64,000 nt of DNA from Cinnamomum chago. Taxonomy: Eukaryota; Streptophyta; Magnoliopsida; Laurales; Lauraceae. The notes beneath the pieces are model-generated. The model saw only the letters and a list, made by a program, of their open reading frames with translations. It was not told the DNA's origin and made no database searches. Below are positions 12,324 through 25,400 of this stretch, in pieces (the stretch's first letter is position 1; each line of letters begins with the position of its first letter). The position numbers were made by a program, and so were the translations under genes. The stretch spans positions 29,624,501 through 29,688,500 of the forward strand of contig CP142452.1 in assembly GCA_038049695.1 (NCBI GenBank), written 5' to 3'.

Positions 12324-12490
12324 CGGTCGACCGGCGCAGAGGTCCCGGTCGACCGGGAACACTGCAAGGCAAAAATTTGGTCTGGCGCCCCAACGGTCAG
12401 AAATCTGACCGTTGTGTGTTCCCGGTCGACCGAGGCCTGTTTGCCGGTCGACCGAGAACTAGCCGTTGGCAACTTTTTGCTATAAATATG
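12324..12490 (+). promoter_or_regulatory. LTR promoter block (solo LTR)
   Basis: CGGTCGACCG occurs at 12324, 12346, 12423 and 12445: two pairs, each spaced 22 bp start to start. Between the pairs is the inverted repeat CAACGGTCAG-AAAT-CTGACCGTTG (12391-12414); CCCAACGGTCA at 12389-12399 matches the MSA consensus YCYAACGGYYA. A TATA box (TATAAATA) follows at 12481. Transcription would run rightwards. The TATA call rests on sequence and position only. Confidence 0.65.
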
Positions 12491-12648
12491 AGTTCTTTCC
12501 CTTGCCAAAAGTTGGGAATTTTTAACCCCTCCTTGAGAGGATTTGAGGCATATCAAAAGGGAAAAGAACCAAGGGATGAAGGGGAAGATTAGGAAAGCTA
12601 AAGCTTGGATTAATGAAGTTAAACTACCAAGTAGGCTCTTCCTTTCTT

Positions 12649-13243
12649 AATCATATGTTTGCATGCTCTTGTTTTATTTTTGGTAAATCATTTCTAGCAT
12701 GGTAAACTATGTTTGTGTTGTGTCCTTAACATATTTTATGTTTTGAGTTGATTTATTGTTTTGGATATAACATCACATGATTCAATCCAAGTAGTACTTG
12801 AATTGGTAAATCAAAGTAGATCATGTTAATGAAAGAACTTTGGTAAATCATATGTAACATGATCCATATACTTGGTTGAATCTTTGGTTGTTGTTTTCCA
12901 TCATAAGAACATCTCTCTCAAAACTAACTTATGTTTTGGATTCAACTTCTTTAGAAATCATATGTTTTCATGTTTTGTTTTATCATTGGTAAATCTTTGT
13001 AACATGTTAATCTATGATTTGTTGTATCCTTAGCATATTCTATATTTTGAATAGATCTATTGTTTTGGATACATCACCATTGATTCATCAAAGTAGTACT
13101 TAACTTTGGAAAATCTAAGTAGATCATGTTAATGAAATATGTAACATGATTCATATACTTTGTTGAATCTTTGGATGTTGTTCTTCCATCATAAGAAAAT
13201 CTTTTTCAAATGTATCTTATGTTTTGGATTCAACATGTTTACA
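12649..13243 (+). repeat. ~300-bp tandem duplication inside the solo LTR
   Basis: Units 12649-12955 (307 bp) and 12956-13243 (288 bp), both opening AATCATATG, share ordered words (GGTAAATC, AGTAGTACTT, AGATCATGTTAATGAAA, CCATCATAAGAA, CTTATGTTTTGGA). A partial third start follows at 13244. The same two unit lengths occur in the inner LTRs, so the duplication is ancestral to the family. Confidence 0.8.
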
Positions 13244-13757
13244 AATCATATGTGTATTATTGTTTTAATGCTTCACAACTTGCCTTACTTTGATTGGTAA
13301 ATCATTTTCAAGTTGTCTTTATAATTACATATGATTTGTCCCCTAATTTCAATCAAATCTATTTTTATGTTTTGAGCTTCATTGGTGATTTGATTGACAT
13401 CCCTATGCATCACATGTTTAGAGCTAATCCATTTCATACAACTTGTGTAACTTTGATATCATTAACAAGTTGTTACTTTTAACATGTGATTGCATCATAT
13501 CCTCAATCATAAATGTGTTATGAGCTAAAACTTTCAAAAGCCTTAGGCTTACATTTATGAGCTTTCATTTTCAAAATGATTGAGGACCACACACACACAC
13601 TTCATTTGTTTTCATCTTTGCATTCATAGTGTGAGTGTGTATTTGTATTTCACTTCCATATCCGCCTATTTAAGAGGCATTGTAATGAGCTAAATAGAAT
13701 CTCCATCAAGTGTATGATAGACACTAATTAGAGAGATAACCAACCTTGTGGTTGAAG

Positions 13758-13889
13758 AGGTTATTGCTTAGCCTATAAAAGCATAATGTATAGGTTGATG
13801 TTAAGCCTTGAAAAACATCATTGTAAGGTTATTGCTTAGCCTTGGAAAGCATATTGTAAAGGTTATTGCTTAGCCTATTGAAAAGCATA
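13758..13889 (+). repeat. GGTTATTGCTTAGCC minisatellite in the solo LTR
   Basis: Four degenerate units of ~30-35 bp built on GGTTATTGCTTAGCCT...AAAAGCAT. They lie just before the conserved GTGGAAATCCGGTGGGGTG stretch near the LTR 3' part. Confidence 0.75.
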
Positions 13890-15368
13890 AATAGTGGAAA
13901 TCCGGTGGGGTGTTGGATCACAAGCCGGTAGTGGATGTAGGCATTGAGGCCGAACCACTATAAATACTTGTGTGATGGTGCTTGCTTTGTGGTGATTGTT
14001 TATATTAGCTTCCGCATATTGTTTGATAATCATCACTTATGACTAGTTTGTTTTAAAGAAGTTAAAATTGTTAAAATTGGTCATAAAAGAAGCTCACCCT
14101 ATTCACCCCCCCTCTAGGGTTCGGATCCCCATGGACTTACAGTAATCTCGTTCCGTCAGTTCCTGTAAGTAATGAATGACTAGAGGCCCGTTTCGCCGAG
14201 TTTCAGGGGCAATGGAGCCCGTTTGCTCATTTTGGGCTCATTGAAGTTTGTTTTCTAGGTTTTAAGTTAACGATCTAACTTAAACCTACGTTTCATATGT
14301 ACGGAAAATCCGGGATTCGGAACCTCGTTCCGTCAGTTCCTGTAAGTCATGAATGACTAGGTGTCCGTGCCCGTAAAGTTTCACGGGCGACGGAGCCAGT
14401 TAGCTCATTTTGGGCGCTTGGAGGCTTATTTTCTAGGTTTAAGCTAACGTTCTAACTTTTAAACATACGTTTCAACTGTACGGACCATCCGGAATTTAGA
14501 ATCTCGATCTGTCAGTTCCTACAAGTCATGAATGACTACGGACCCGTGCCCGTCAAATTTCACGGGCAACGGACCCCGTTTGCTCATTAAGGGGCCCCGG
14601 ACGCTCGTTTTCTAGATTTAAAGCTAACGTTCTAACTTAAACCTACGTTTCAACCGTACGGGCAATCCCGTAATCGAATTCTTGTTCTGTCAGTTCCTGC
14701 AATTCATGAATGACTAGGAGCCCGTGCCCGTCAAGTCTCCCAGGCAACGGAGCCCGTTTGCTTATTTTGGGCTCCCGGACTTTCGTTTTCTATGTTTTAA
14801 GCTAACGTTCTAACTTAAACTTACGTTTCGACTGTACGTGCAATCCGGGATTCGGAATCTCATTGCGTCAATTCCTGTAAGTCATGAATGACTAGGGACC
14901 CGTGCCCGGCAAGTTTCTTGGGCAATGGAGCCCGCTTTCTCATTTTGGGCGCTCGGAGGCTCATTTTCTAGGTTTTAAGATTAATGTTCTAACATAAACC
15001 TAGCTTCCAACTGTGCGGGCAATCCGGGATTCGGAATCTCGTTCCGTCAGTTATTGTGAGCTATGAATGACTAGTTTCCCGTGCCCGTCAAGTTTCACGG
15101 TCAACAGATCCCGTTCGGTCATTTTGTGCCCCCGGAGGCTCGTTTTCTAGGTTTTAAGCTAACGTTTTAACTTCAACCAACGTTCCAACTGTACGGGCCA
15201 TCCGGGATTCGGAATCACGTTCCGTCAATTCCTATAAGTCATTTATGACTATGGCCCCGTGCCCGTCAAGTTTCGAGGGCAACGGAGCTCGTTTTCTCAT
15301 TTTGGGCGCTCGGAGGCTCGTTTTCTAGGTTTTAAGCTAATGTTCTAACCTAAACCTACGTTTCAACT

Positions 15369-16259
15369 GTACGGGCAATCCGGGATTTAGAATCTCGCTC
15401 TGTCAGTTCTTACAAGTCATGAATGAGTACGGGCCCGTGGCCGTCAAGTTTCACGGGCAACGGACCCCGTTTGCTCATTAAGGGGCCCCGGAGGCTCGTT
15501 TTCTAGATTTAAAGCTAACGTTCTAACTTAAACCTACGTTTCAACCGTACGGGCAATCCCGTAATCGAATTCTTGTTCTGTCAGTTCCTGCAATTCATGA
15601 ATGACTAGGAACCCGTGCCCGTAAAGTCTCCTAGGCAACGGAGCCCGTTTGCTTATTTTGGGCTCCCGGACTTTCGTTTTCTATGTTTTAAGCTAACGTT
15701 CTAACTTAAACTTACGTTTCGACTGTACGTGCAATCCGGGATTCGGAATCTCATTGCGTCAATTCCTGTAAGTCATGAATGACTAGGGGCCCGTGTCCGG
15801 CAAGTTTCTTGGGCAATGGAGCCCGCTTTCTCATTTTGGGCGCTCGGAGGCTCATTTTATAGGTTTTAAGATTAATGTTCTGACATAAACCTAGCTTCCA
15901 ACTGTGCGGGCAATCCGGGATTCGAAATCTCGTTCCGTCAGTTATTGTGAGCTATGAATGACTAGGTTCCCGTGCCCGTCAAGTTTCACGGTCAACAGAT
16001 CCCGTTTGGTCATTTTGTGCCCCCGGAGGCTCGTTTTCTAGGTTTTAAGCTAACGTTTTAACTTCAACCAACGTTCCAACTGTACGGGCAATCCGGGATT
16101 CGGAATCACGTTCCGTCAATTCCTATAAGTCATTTATGACTATGGGCCCGTGCCCGTCAAGTTTCGAGGGCAACGGAGCTCGTATTCTCATTTTGGGCGC
16201 TCGGAGGCTCGTTTTCTAGGTTTTAAGCTAATGTTCTAACCTAAACCTACGTTTCAACT
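15369..16259 (+). repeat. 5-mer deletion unit opening with an A/D chimera
   Basis: The first monomer (15369-15546) is A up to about 15475 (GATTTAGAATCTCGCTCTG, GTACGGGCCCGTGGCCG), then D (CATTAAGGGGCCCCGGAGG, TCTAGATTTAAAGC). E, F, G and H follow. Length is 891 bp, five monomers, so B, C and parts of A and D were removed by one in-register exchange. This is the only such unit in the window. Confidence 0.85.
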
Positions 16260-18926
16260 CTACGGGCAATCCGGGATTTAGAATCTCGTTCTGTCAGTTC
16301 TTACAAGTCATGAATGAGTAGGGGCACGTGGCCGTCAAGTTTCACGGGCAACGGACCCCGTTTGCTGATTTTGTGCGCCCGGATGCTCGTTTTCTAGGTT
16401 TTAAGCTAACGTTCTAACTTAAATCTACGTTCTAACTGTACAGGCAGTCCGGGACTCGTAATCTCGTTCCGTCAGTTCCTGCAAGTCAAGAAAGACTAGA
16501 TGCCCGTTTCGTCGAGTTTCAGGGGCAACGGAGCCCGTTTGCTCATTTTGGGCACATGGAGGCCTGTTTTCTAGGTTTTAAGTTAACGATATAACTTAAA
16601 CCTACGTTTCATATGTACGGAAAATCCGGGATTCGGAACCTCGTTCCGTCAGTTCCTGTAAGTCATGAATGACTAGGTGTCCGTGCCCGTAAAGTTTCAC
16701 GGGCGACGGAGCCCGTTAGCTCATTTTGGGCGCTTGGAGGCTTATTTTCTAGGTTTAAGCTAACGTTCTAACTTTTAAACCTACGTTTCAACTGTACGGA
16801 CCATCCGGAATTTAGAATCTCGATCTGTCAGTTCCTACAAGTCATGAATGACTACGGACCCGTGCCCGTCAAATTTCACGGGCAACGGACCCCGTTTGCT
16901 CATTAAGGGGCCCCGGAGGCTCGTTTTCTAGATTTAAAGCTAACGTTCTAACTTAAACCTACGTTTCAACCGTACGGGCAATCCCGTAATCGAATTCTCG
17001 TTCTGTCAGTTCCTGCAAGTCGTGAATGACTAAGAGCCCGTGCCCGTCAAGTCTCCCAGGCAACGGAGCCCGTTTGCTTATTTTGGGCTCCCGGACTTTC
17101 GTTTTCTATGTTTAAAGCTAATTTCTAACTTAAACTTACGTTTCGACTGTACGTGCAATCCGGGATTCGGAATCTCATTGCGTCAATTCCTGTAAGTCAT
17201 GAATGACTAGGGGCCCGTGCCCGTCAAGTTTCTTGGGCAATGGAGCTCGCTTTCTCATTTTGGGCGCTCGGAGGCTCATTTTCTAGGTTTTAAGATTAAT
17301 GTTCTAACATAAACCTAGCTTCCAACTGTGCGGGCAATCCGGGATTCGGAATCTCGTTCCGTCAGTTATTGTGAGCTATGAATGACTAGGTTCCCGTGCC
17401 CGTCAAGTTTCACGGTCAACAGATCCCGTTTGGTCATTTTGTGCCCCCGGAGGCTCGTTTTCTAGGTTTTAAGCTAACGTTTAACTTCAACCAACGTTCC
17501 AACTGTACGGGCAATCCGGGATTCGGAATCACGTTCCGTCAATTCCTATAAGTCATTTATAACTATGGGCCCGTGCCCGTCAAGTTTCGAGGGCAACGGA
17601 GCTCGTTTTCTCATTTTGGGCGCTCGGAGGCTCGTTTTCTAGGTTTTAAGCTAATGTTCTAACCTAAACCTACGTTTCAACTGTACGGGCAATCCGGGAT
17701 TTAGAATCTCGTTCTGTCAGTTCTTACAAGTCATGAATGAGTAGGGGCCCGTGGCCGTCAAGTTTCACGGGCAACGGACCCCGTTTGCTGATTTTGTGCG
17801 CCCGGAGGCTCGTTTTCTAGGTTTTAAGCTAACGTTCTAACTTAAATCTACGTTCTAACTGTACGGGCAATCCGGGACTCGTAATCTCGTTCCGTCAGTT
17901 CCTGCAAGTCAAGAATGACTAGATGCCCGTTTCGTCGAGTTTCAGGGGCAACGGAGCCCGTTTGCTCATTTTGGGCACATGGAGGCTTGTTTTCTAGGTT
18001 TTAAGTTAACGATATAACTTAAACCTACGTTTCTAATGTACGGAAAACCCGGGATTCGAAACCTCATTCCGTCAGTTGTTGCAAGTCATGAATGACTAGG
18101 TGTCCGTGCCCGTAAAGTTTCACGGGCGACGGAGACAGTTAGCTCATTTTGGGCGCTTGGAGGCTTATTTTCTAGGTTTAAGCTAACGTTGTAACTTAAA
18201 CCTACGTTTCAACTGTACGGACCATCCGGAATTTAGAATCTGGATCCGTCAGTTCCAAAAAGTCATCAATGACTGCGGACCCGTGTCCGTCAAATTTCAC
18301 GGGCAACGGACCCCGTTTGCTCATCAAGGGGCCCCGGAGGCTCGTTTTCTAAATTTAAAGCTAACGTTCTCACTTAAACCTACGTTTCAACCGTACGGGA
18401 AATCCGGTAATCGAATTCTCATTCTGTCAGTTCCTGCAAGTCGTGAATGACTAGGAGCCCGTGCCCGTCAAGACTCCCAGGCAACGGAGCCCGTTTCCTT
18501 ATTTTGGGCGCCCGGACTTTCGTTTTCTATGTTTTAAGCTAACGTTCTAACTTAAACTTACGTTTCGACTGTACGTTCAATCCGGGATTCGGAATCTCGT
18601 TGCGTCAATTCCTGTAAGTCATGAATGACTACGGGCCCGTGCCCGGCAAGTTTCTAGGGAAATGGAGCCCGCTTTCTCATTTTGGGCGCTCGGAGGCTCA
18701 TTTTCTAGGTTTTAAGCTAACGTTCTAACCTAAACCTAGCATCCAACTGTGCGGGCAATCCGGGATTCGGAATCTCGTTCCGTCAGTTCCTGTGAGCCAT
18801 GAATGACTAGGGTCCCATTCCCGTCAAGTTTCGAGGTCAACGGAGCCCGTTTTCTCATTTTGGGCGCTCGGAGGCTCGTTTTCTAGGTTTTAAGCTAATG
18901 TTCTAACCTAAACCTACGTTTCAACT
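16260..18926 (+). repeat. Beta-gamma 15-mer
   Basis: Beta-like 8-mer 16260-17682 (1423 bp, two single-base deletions, GCTAATTTCTAAC and AACGTTTAACTT) followed by gamma 17683-18926 (1244 bp). The first base of the unit is C instead of G (CTACGGG). Confidence 0.85.
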
Positions 18927-21248
18927 GTACGGGCAATCCGGGATTTAGAATCTCGTTCTGTCAGTTCTTACAAGTCATGAATGAGTAGGGGCCCGTGGCC
19001 GTCAAGTATCACGGGCAACGGACCCCGTTTGCTGATTTTGTGCGCCCGGAGGATCGTTTTCTAGGTTTTAACCTAACGTTCTAACTTAAATCTACGTTCT
19101 AACTGTACGGGCAATCCGGGACTCGTAATCTCGTTCCATCAGTTCCTGCAAGTCATGAATGACTAGATGCCCGTTGCGTCGAGTTTCAGTAGCAACGGAG
19201 CCCGTTTGCTCATTTTGGGCTCATGGAGGTTTGTTTTCTAGGTTTTAAGTTAACGATCTAACTTAAACCTACGTTTCATATGTACGGAAAAGCCGGGATT
19301 CGGAACCTCGTTCCGTCAGTTCTTGCAAGTCATGAATGACTAGGTGTCCGTGCCCGTAAAGTTTAACGGGCGACGGAGCCAGTTACCTCATTTTGGGCGC
19401 TTGGATGCTTATTTTATAGGTTTAAGCTAACGTTCTAACTTTTAAACCTACGTTTCAACTGTACGGACCATCCGGAATTTAGAATCTCGATCTGTCAGTT
19501 CCTACAAGTCATGAATGACTACGGACCCGTGCCCGTCAAATTTCACGGGCAACGGACCCCGTTTGCTCATTAAGGGGCCCCGGAGGCTCGTTTTCTAGAT
19601 TTAAAGCTAACGTTCTAACTTAAACCTACGTTTCAACCGTACGGGAAATCCGGTAATCGAATTCTCGTTCTGTCAGTTCCTGCAAGTCGTGAATGACTAA
19701 GAGCCCGTGCCCGAGCCCGTCAAGTTTTAAGGGCAACGGAGCCCGTTTGCTGGTTTTGGGCGCTCGTAGGCTCGTTTTATAGGGTTTAGGCTAATGTTCT
19801 AACCTAAACCTACGTTTCAACTATACGGGCATTCCGGGATTTAGAATCTCGTTCTATCAGTTCTTACAAGTCATGAATGAGTAGGGGCACGTGGCTGTCA
19901 AGTATCACGGGCAACGGACCCCGGTTGCTGATTTTGTGCGCCCGGAGGTTCGTTTTCTAGGTTTTAAGCTAACGTTCTAACTTAAATCTACGTTCTAACT
20001 ATACGGGCAATCCGGGACTCGTAATCTCGTTCCGTCAGTTCCTGTAAGTAATGAATGACTAGAGGCCCGTTTCGCCGAGTTTCAGGGGCAACGGAGCCCG
20101 TTTGCTCATTTTGGGCTCATGGAAGTTTGTTTTCTAGGTTTTAAGTTAACGATCTAACTTAAACCTACGTTTCATATGTACGAAAAATCCGGGATTCGGA
20201 ACCTCGCTCCGTCAGTTCCTGCAAGTCATGAATGACTAGGTGTCCGTGCCCGTAAAGTTTCACGGGCGACGGAGCCAGTTAGCTCATTTTTGGCGCTTGG
20301 AGGCTTATTTTCTAGGTTTAAGCTAAGGTTCTAACTTTTAAACATACGTTTCAACTGTACGGACCATCCGGAATTTAGAATCTCGATCTGTCAGTTCCTA
20401 CAAGTCATGAATGACTACGGACCCGTGCCCGTCAAATTTCACGGGCAACGGACCCCGTTTGCTCATTAAGGGGCCCCGGAGGCTCGTTTTCTAGATTTAA
20501 AGCTAACGTTCTAACTTAAACCTACGTTTCAACCGTACGGGCAATCTCGTAATCGAATTCTTGTTCTGTCAGTTCCTGCAATTCATGAATGACTAGGAGC
20601 CCGTGCCCGTCAAGTCTCCCAGGCAACGGAGCCCGTTTGCTTATTTTGGGCTCCCGGACTTTCGTTTTCTATGTTTTAAGCTAACGTTCTAACTTAAACT
20701 TACGTTTCGACTGTACGTGCAATCCGGGATTCGGAATCTCATTGCGTCAATTCCTGTAAGTCATGAATGACTAGGGGCCCGTGCCCGTCAAGTTTCTTGG
20801 GCAATGGAGCCCGCTTTCTCATTTTGGGCGCTCGGAGGCTCATTTTCTAGGTTTTAAGATTAATGTTCTCACATAAACCTTAGCTTCCAACTGTGCGGGC
20901 AATCCGGGATTCGGAATCTCGTTCCGTCAGTTATTGTGAGCTATGAATGACTAGGTTCCCGTGCCCGTCAAGTTTCACGGTCAACAGATCCCGTTTGGTC
21001 ATTTTGTGCCCCCGGAGGCTCGTTTTCTAGGTTTTAAGCTAACGTTTTAACTTCAACCAACGTTCCAACTGTACGGGCAATCCGGGATTCGGAATCACGT
21101 TCCGTCAATTCCTATAAGTCATTTATGACTATGGGCCCGTGCCCGTCAAGTTTCGAGGGCAACGGAGCTCGTTTTCTCATTTTGGGCGCTCGGAGGCTCG
21201 TTTTCTAGGTTTTAAGCTAATGTTCTAACCTAAACCTACGTTTCAACT
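18927..21248 (+). repeat. HOR unit delta, copy 2 (13-mer)
   Basis: Same order as delta copy 1, uninterrupted. The E/H chimera is at 19639-19822. It shares GGGCATTCCGGG and CTATCAGTTC in A' with copy 3 but not with copy 1, so copies 2 and 3 are the closer pair. All three delta units directly follow a gamma unit. Confidence 0.88.
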
Positions 21249-22492
21249 GTACGGGCAATCCGGGATTTAGAATCTCGTTCTGTCAGTTCTTACAAGTCAT
21301 GAATGAGTACGGGCCCGTGGCCGTCAAGTTTCACGGGCAACGGACCCCGTTTGCTGATTTTGTGCGCCCGGAGGCTCGTTTTCTAGGTTTTAAGCTAACG
21401 TTCTAACTTAAATCTACGTTCTAACTGTACGGGCAATCCGGGCCTCGTAATCTCGTTCCGTCAGTTCCTGCAAGTCAAGAATGACTAGATGCCCGTTTCG
21501 TCGAGTTTCAGGGGCAACGGAGCCCGTTTGCTCATTTTGGGCACATGGAGGCTTGTTTTCTAGGTTTTAAGTTAACGATATAACTTAAACCTACGTTTCA
21601 AATGTACGGAAAACCCGGGATTCGAAACCTCAGTCCGTCAGTTGTTGCAAGTCATGAATGACTAGGTGTCCGTGCCCGTAAAGTTTCACGGGCGACGGAG
21701 ACAGTTAGCACATTTTGGGCGCTTGGAGGCTTATTTTCTAGGTTTAAGCTAACGTTGTAACTTAAACCTACGTTTCAACTGTACGGACCATCCGGAATTT
21801 AGAATCTGGATCCGTCAGTTCCAAAAAGTCATCAATGACTGCGGACCCGTGTCCGTCAAATTTCACGGGCAACGGACCCCGTTTGCTCATCAAGGGGCCC
21901 CGGAGGCTCGTTTTCTAAATTTAAAGCTAACGTTCTCACTTAAACCTACGTTTCAACCGTACGGGAAATCCGGTAATCGAATTCTCATTCTGTCAGTTCC
22001 TGCAAGTCGTGAATGACTAGGAGCCCGTGCCCGTCAAGGCTCCCAGGCAACGGAGCCCGTTTACTTATTTTGGGCGCCCGGACTTTCGTTTTCTATGTTT
22101 TAAGCTAACGTTCTAACTTAAACTTACGTTTCGACTGTACGTTCAATCCGGGATTCGGAATCTCGTTGCGTCAATTCCTGTAAGTCATGAATGACTACGG
22201 GCCCGTGCCCGGCAAGTTTCTAGGGAAATGGAGCCCGCTTTCTCATTTTGGGCGCTCGGAGGCTCATTTTCTAGGTTTTAAGCTAACGTTCTAACCTAAA
22301 CCTAGCATCCAACTGTGCGGGCAATCCGGGATTCGGAATCTCGTTCCGTCAGTTCCTGTGAGCCATGAATGACTAGGGTCCCATTCCCGTCAAGTTTCGA
22401 GGTCAACGGAGCCCGTTTTCTCATTTTGGGCGCTCGGAGGCTCGTTTTCTAGGTTTTAAGCTAATGTTCTAACCTAAACCTACGTTTCAACT
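21249..22492 (+). repeat. Gamma 7-mer following delta
   Basis: A stand-alone 1244-bp gamma unit between delta copy 2 and the next 23-mer. The partial gamma at 63365 has the same position relative to delta copy 3. Confidence 0.88.
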
Positions 22493-25400
22493 GTACGGGC
22501 AATCCGGGATTTAGAATCTCGTTCTGTCAGTTCTTACAAGTCATGAATGAGTAGGGGCCCGTGGCCGTCAAGTATCACGGGCAACGGACCCCGTTTGCTG
22601 ATTTTGTGCGCCCGAAGGATCGTTTTCTAGGTTTTAACCTAACGTTCTAACTTAAATCTACGTTCTAACTGTACGGGCAATCCGGGACTCATAATCTCGT
22701 TCCGTCAGTTCCTGCAAGTCATGAATGACTAGATGCCCGTTTCGTCGAGTTTCAGGGGCAACGGAGCCCGTTTGCTCATTTTGGGCTCATGGAGGTTTGT
22801 TTTCTAGGTTTTAAGTTAACGATCTAACTTAAACCTACGTTTCATATGTACGGAAAATCCGGGATTCAGAACCTCGTTCCGTCAGTTCTTGCAAGTCATG
22901 AATGACTAGGTGTCCGTGCCCGTAAAGTTTAACGGGCGACGGAGCCAGTTACCTCATTTTGGGCGCTTGGATGCTTATTTTCTAGGTTTACGCTAACGTT
23001 CTAACTTTTAAACCTACGTTTCAACTGTACGGACCATTCGGAATTTAGAATCTCGATCTGTCAGTTCCTACAAGTCATGAATGAGTACGGGCCCGTGCCC
23101 GTCAAATTTCACGGGCAACGGACCCCGTTTGCTCATTAAGGGGCCCCGGAGGCTCGTTTTCTAGATTTAAAGCTAACGTTCTAACTTAAACCTACGTTTC
23201 AACCGTACGGGCAATCCCGTAATCGAATTCTTGTTCTGTCAGTTCCTGCAATTCATGAATGACTAGGAACCCGTGCCCGTAAAGTATCCCAGGCAACGGA
23301 GCCCGTTTGCTTATTTTGGGCTCCCGGACTTTCGTTTTCTATGTTTTAAGCTAACGTTCTAACTTAAACTTACGTTTCGACTGTACGTGCAATCCGGGAT
23401 TCGAAATCTCATTGCGTCAATTCCTGTAAGTCATGAATGACTAGGGGCCCGTGCCCGGCAAGTTTCTTGGGCAATGGAGCCCGCTTTCTCATTTTGGGCG
23501 CTCGGAGGCTCATTTTCTAGGTTTTAAGATTAATGTTCTAACATAAACCTAGCTTCCAACTGTGCGGGCAATCCGGGATTCGGAATCTCGTTCCGTCAGT
23601 TATTGTGAGCTATGAATGACTAGGTTCCCGTGCCCGTCAAGTTTCACGGTCAACAGATCCCGTTTGGTCATTTTGTGCCCCCGGAGGCTCGTTTTCTAGG
23701 TTTTAAGCTAACGTTTTAACTTCAACCAACGTTCCAACTGTACGGGCAATCCGGGATTCGGAATCACGTTCCGTCAATTCATATAAGTCATTTATGACTA
23801 TGGGCCCGTGCCCGTCAAGTTTCGAGGGCAACGGAGCTCGTTTTCTCATTTTGGGCGCTCGGAGGCTCGTTTTCTAGGTTTTAAGCTAATGTTCTAACCT
23901 AAACCTACGTTTCAACTGTACGGGCAATCCGGGATTTAGAATCTCGTTCTGTCAGTTCTTACAAGTCATGAATGAGTACGGGCCCGTGGCCGTCAAGTTT
24001 CACGGGCAACGGACCCCGTTTGCTGATTTTGTGGGCCCGGATGCTCGTTTTCTAGGTTTTAAGCTAACGTTCTACCTTAAATCTACGTTCTAACTGTACA
24101 GGCAGTCCGGGACTCGTAATCTCGTTCCGTCAGTTCCTGCAAGTTAAGAATGACTAGATGCCCGTTTCGTCGAGTTTCAGGGGCAACGGAGCCCGTTTGC
24201 TCATTTTGGGCACATGGAGGCCTGTTTTCTAGGTTTTAAGTTAACGATATAACTTAAACCTACGTTTCATATGTACGGAAAATCCGGGATTCGGAACCTC
24301 GTTCCGTCAGTTCCTGTAAGTCATGAATGACTAGGTGTCCGTGCCCGTAAAGTTTCACGGGCGACGGAGCCAGTTAGCTCATTTTGGGCGCTTGGAGGCT
24401 TATTTTCTAGGTTTAAGCTAACGTTCTAACTTTTAAACCTACGTTTCAACTGTACGGACCATCCGGAATTTAGAATCTCGATCTGTCAGTTCCTACAAGT
24501 CATGAATGACTACGGACCCGTGCCCGTCAAATTTCACGGGCAACGGACCCCGTTTGCTCATTAAGGGGCCCCGGAGGCTCGTTTTCTAGATTTAAAGCTA
24601 ACGTTCTAACTTAAACCTACGTTTCAACCGTACGGGCAATCCCGTAATCGAATTCTTGTTCTGTCAGTTCCTACAACTCATGAATGACTAGGAGCCCGTG
24701 CCCGTCAAGTCTCCCAGGCAACGGAGCCCGTTTGCTTATTTTGGGCTCCCGGACTTTCGTTTTCTATGTTTAAAGCTAACGTTCTAACTTAAACTTACGT
24801 TTCGACTGTACGTGCAATCCGGGATTCGGAATCTCATTGCGTCAATTCCTGTAAGTCATGAATGACTAGGGGCCCGTGCCCGGCAAGTTTCTTGGGCAAT
24901 GGAGCCCGCTTTCTCATTTTGGGCGCTCGGAGGCTCATTTTCTAGGTTTTAAGATTAATGTTCTAACATAAACCTAGCTTCCAACTGTGCGGGCAATCCG
25001 GGATTCGGAATCTCGTTCCGTCAGTTATTGTGAGCTATGAATGACTAGGTTCCCGTGCCCGTCAAGTTTCACGGTCAACAGATCCCGTTTGGTCATTTTG
25101 TGCCCCCGGAGGCTCGTTTTCTAGGTTTTAAGCTAACGTTTTAACTTCAACCAACGTTCCAACTGTACGGGCAATCCGGGATTCGGAATCACGTTCCGTC
25201 AATTCCTATAAGTCATTTATGACTATGGGCCCGTGCCCGTCAAGTTTCGAGGGCAACGGTGCTCGTTTTCTCATTTTGGGCGCTCGGAGGCTCGTTTTCT
25301 AGGTTTTAAGCTAATGTTCTAACCTAAACCTACGTTTCAACTGTACGGGCAATCCGGGATTTAGAATCTCGTTCTGTCAGTTCTTACAAGTCATGAATGA

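Larger units (their letters stand above)
11957..14141 (+). mobile_element. Solo LTR, same family as the inner retroelement
   Basis: Begins TGTTAGGAATTTT and ends GGACTTACA (TG...CA). It is 2185 bp with a perfect 5-bp target duplication and no internal region, the footprint of recombination between the two LTRs of a full element. It aligns throughout by eye with the 2219-bp LTR at 32774-34992. It has the same GTCGAC palindromes, TATA box, ~300-bp tandem duplication, TTATTGCTTAGCC repeats, and a C-run followed by TCTAGGGTTCGGATCC near the end. It is more diverged from the inner LTRs than those are from each other, so it comes from a different insertion. Confidence 0.95.
10858..15368 (+). repeat. 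HOR unit delta, copy 1 (13-mer, split by the solo LTR)
   Basis: Order A-B-C-D-E/H chimera, then A'-B'-C-D-E-F-G-H. After removing the 2185-bp LTR and one 5-bp target duplication the unit is 2321 bp, matching delta copies at 18927 (2322 bp, with one extra T near 20880) and 61044 (2321 bp). A' has GGGCACGTGGCTGTC and B' has GTAAGTAATGAATG, variants confined to delta. Confidence 0.88.

Noticed and set aside
12236-12592. Overlapping open frames of 80-113 codons on both strands around the GTCGAC palindromes, repeated in each LTR copy (also 31916-32261, 33034-33406, 38363-38735, 45227-45572)
   Set aside because: They lie across the promoter block of LTRs, overlap on both strands because GC-rich palindromes lack stop codons, and show no protein-like features.
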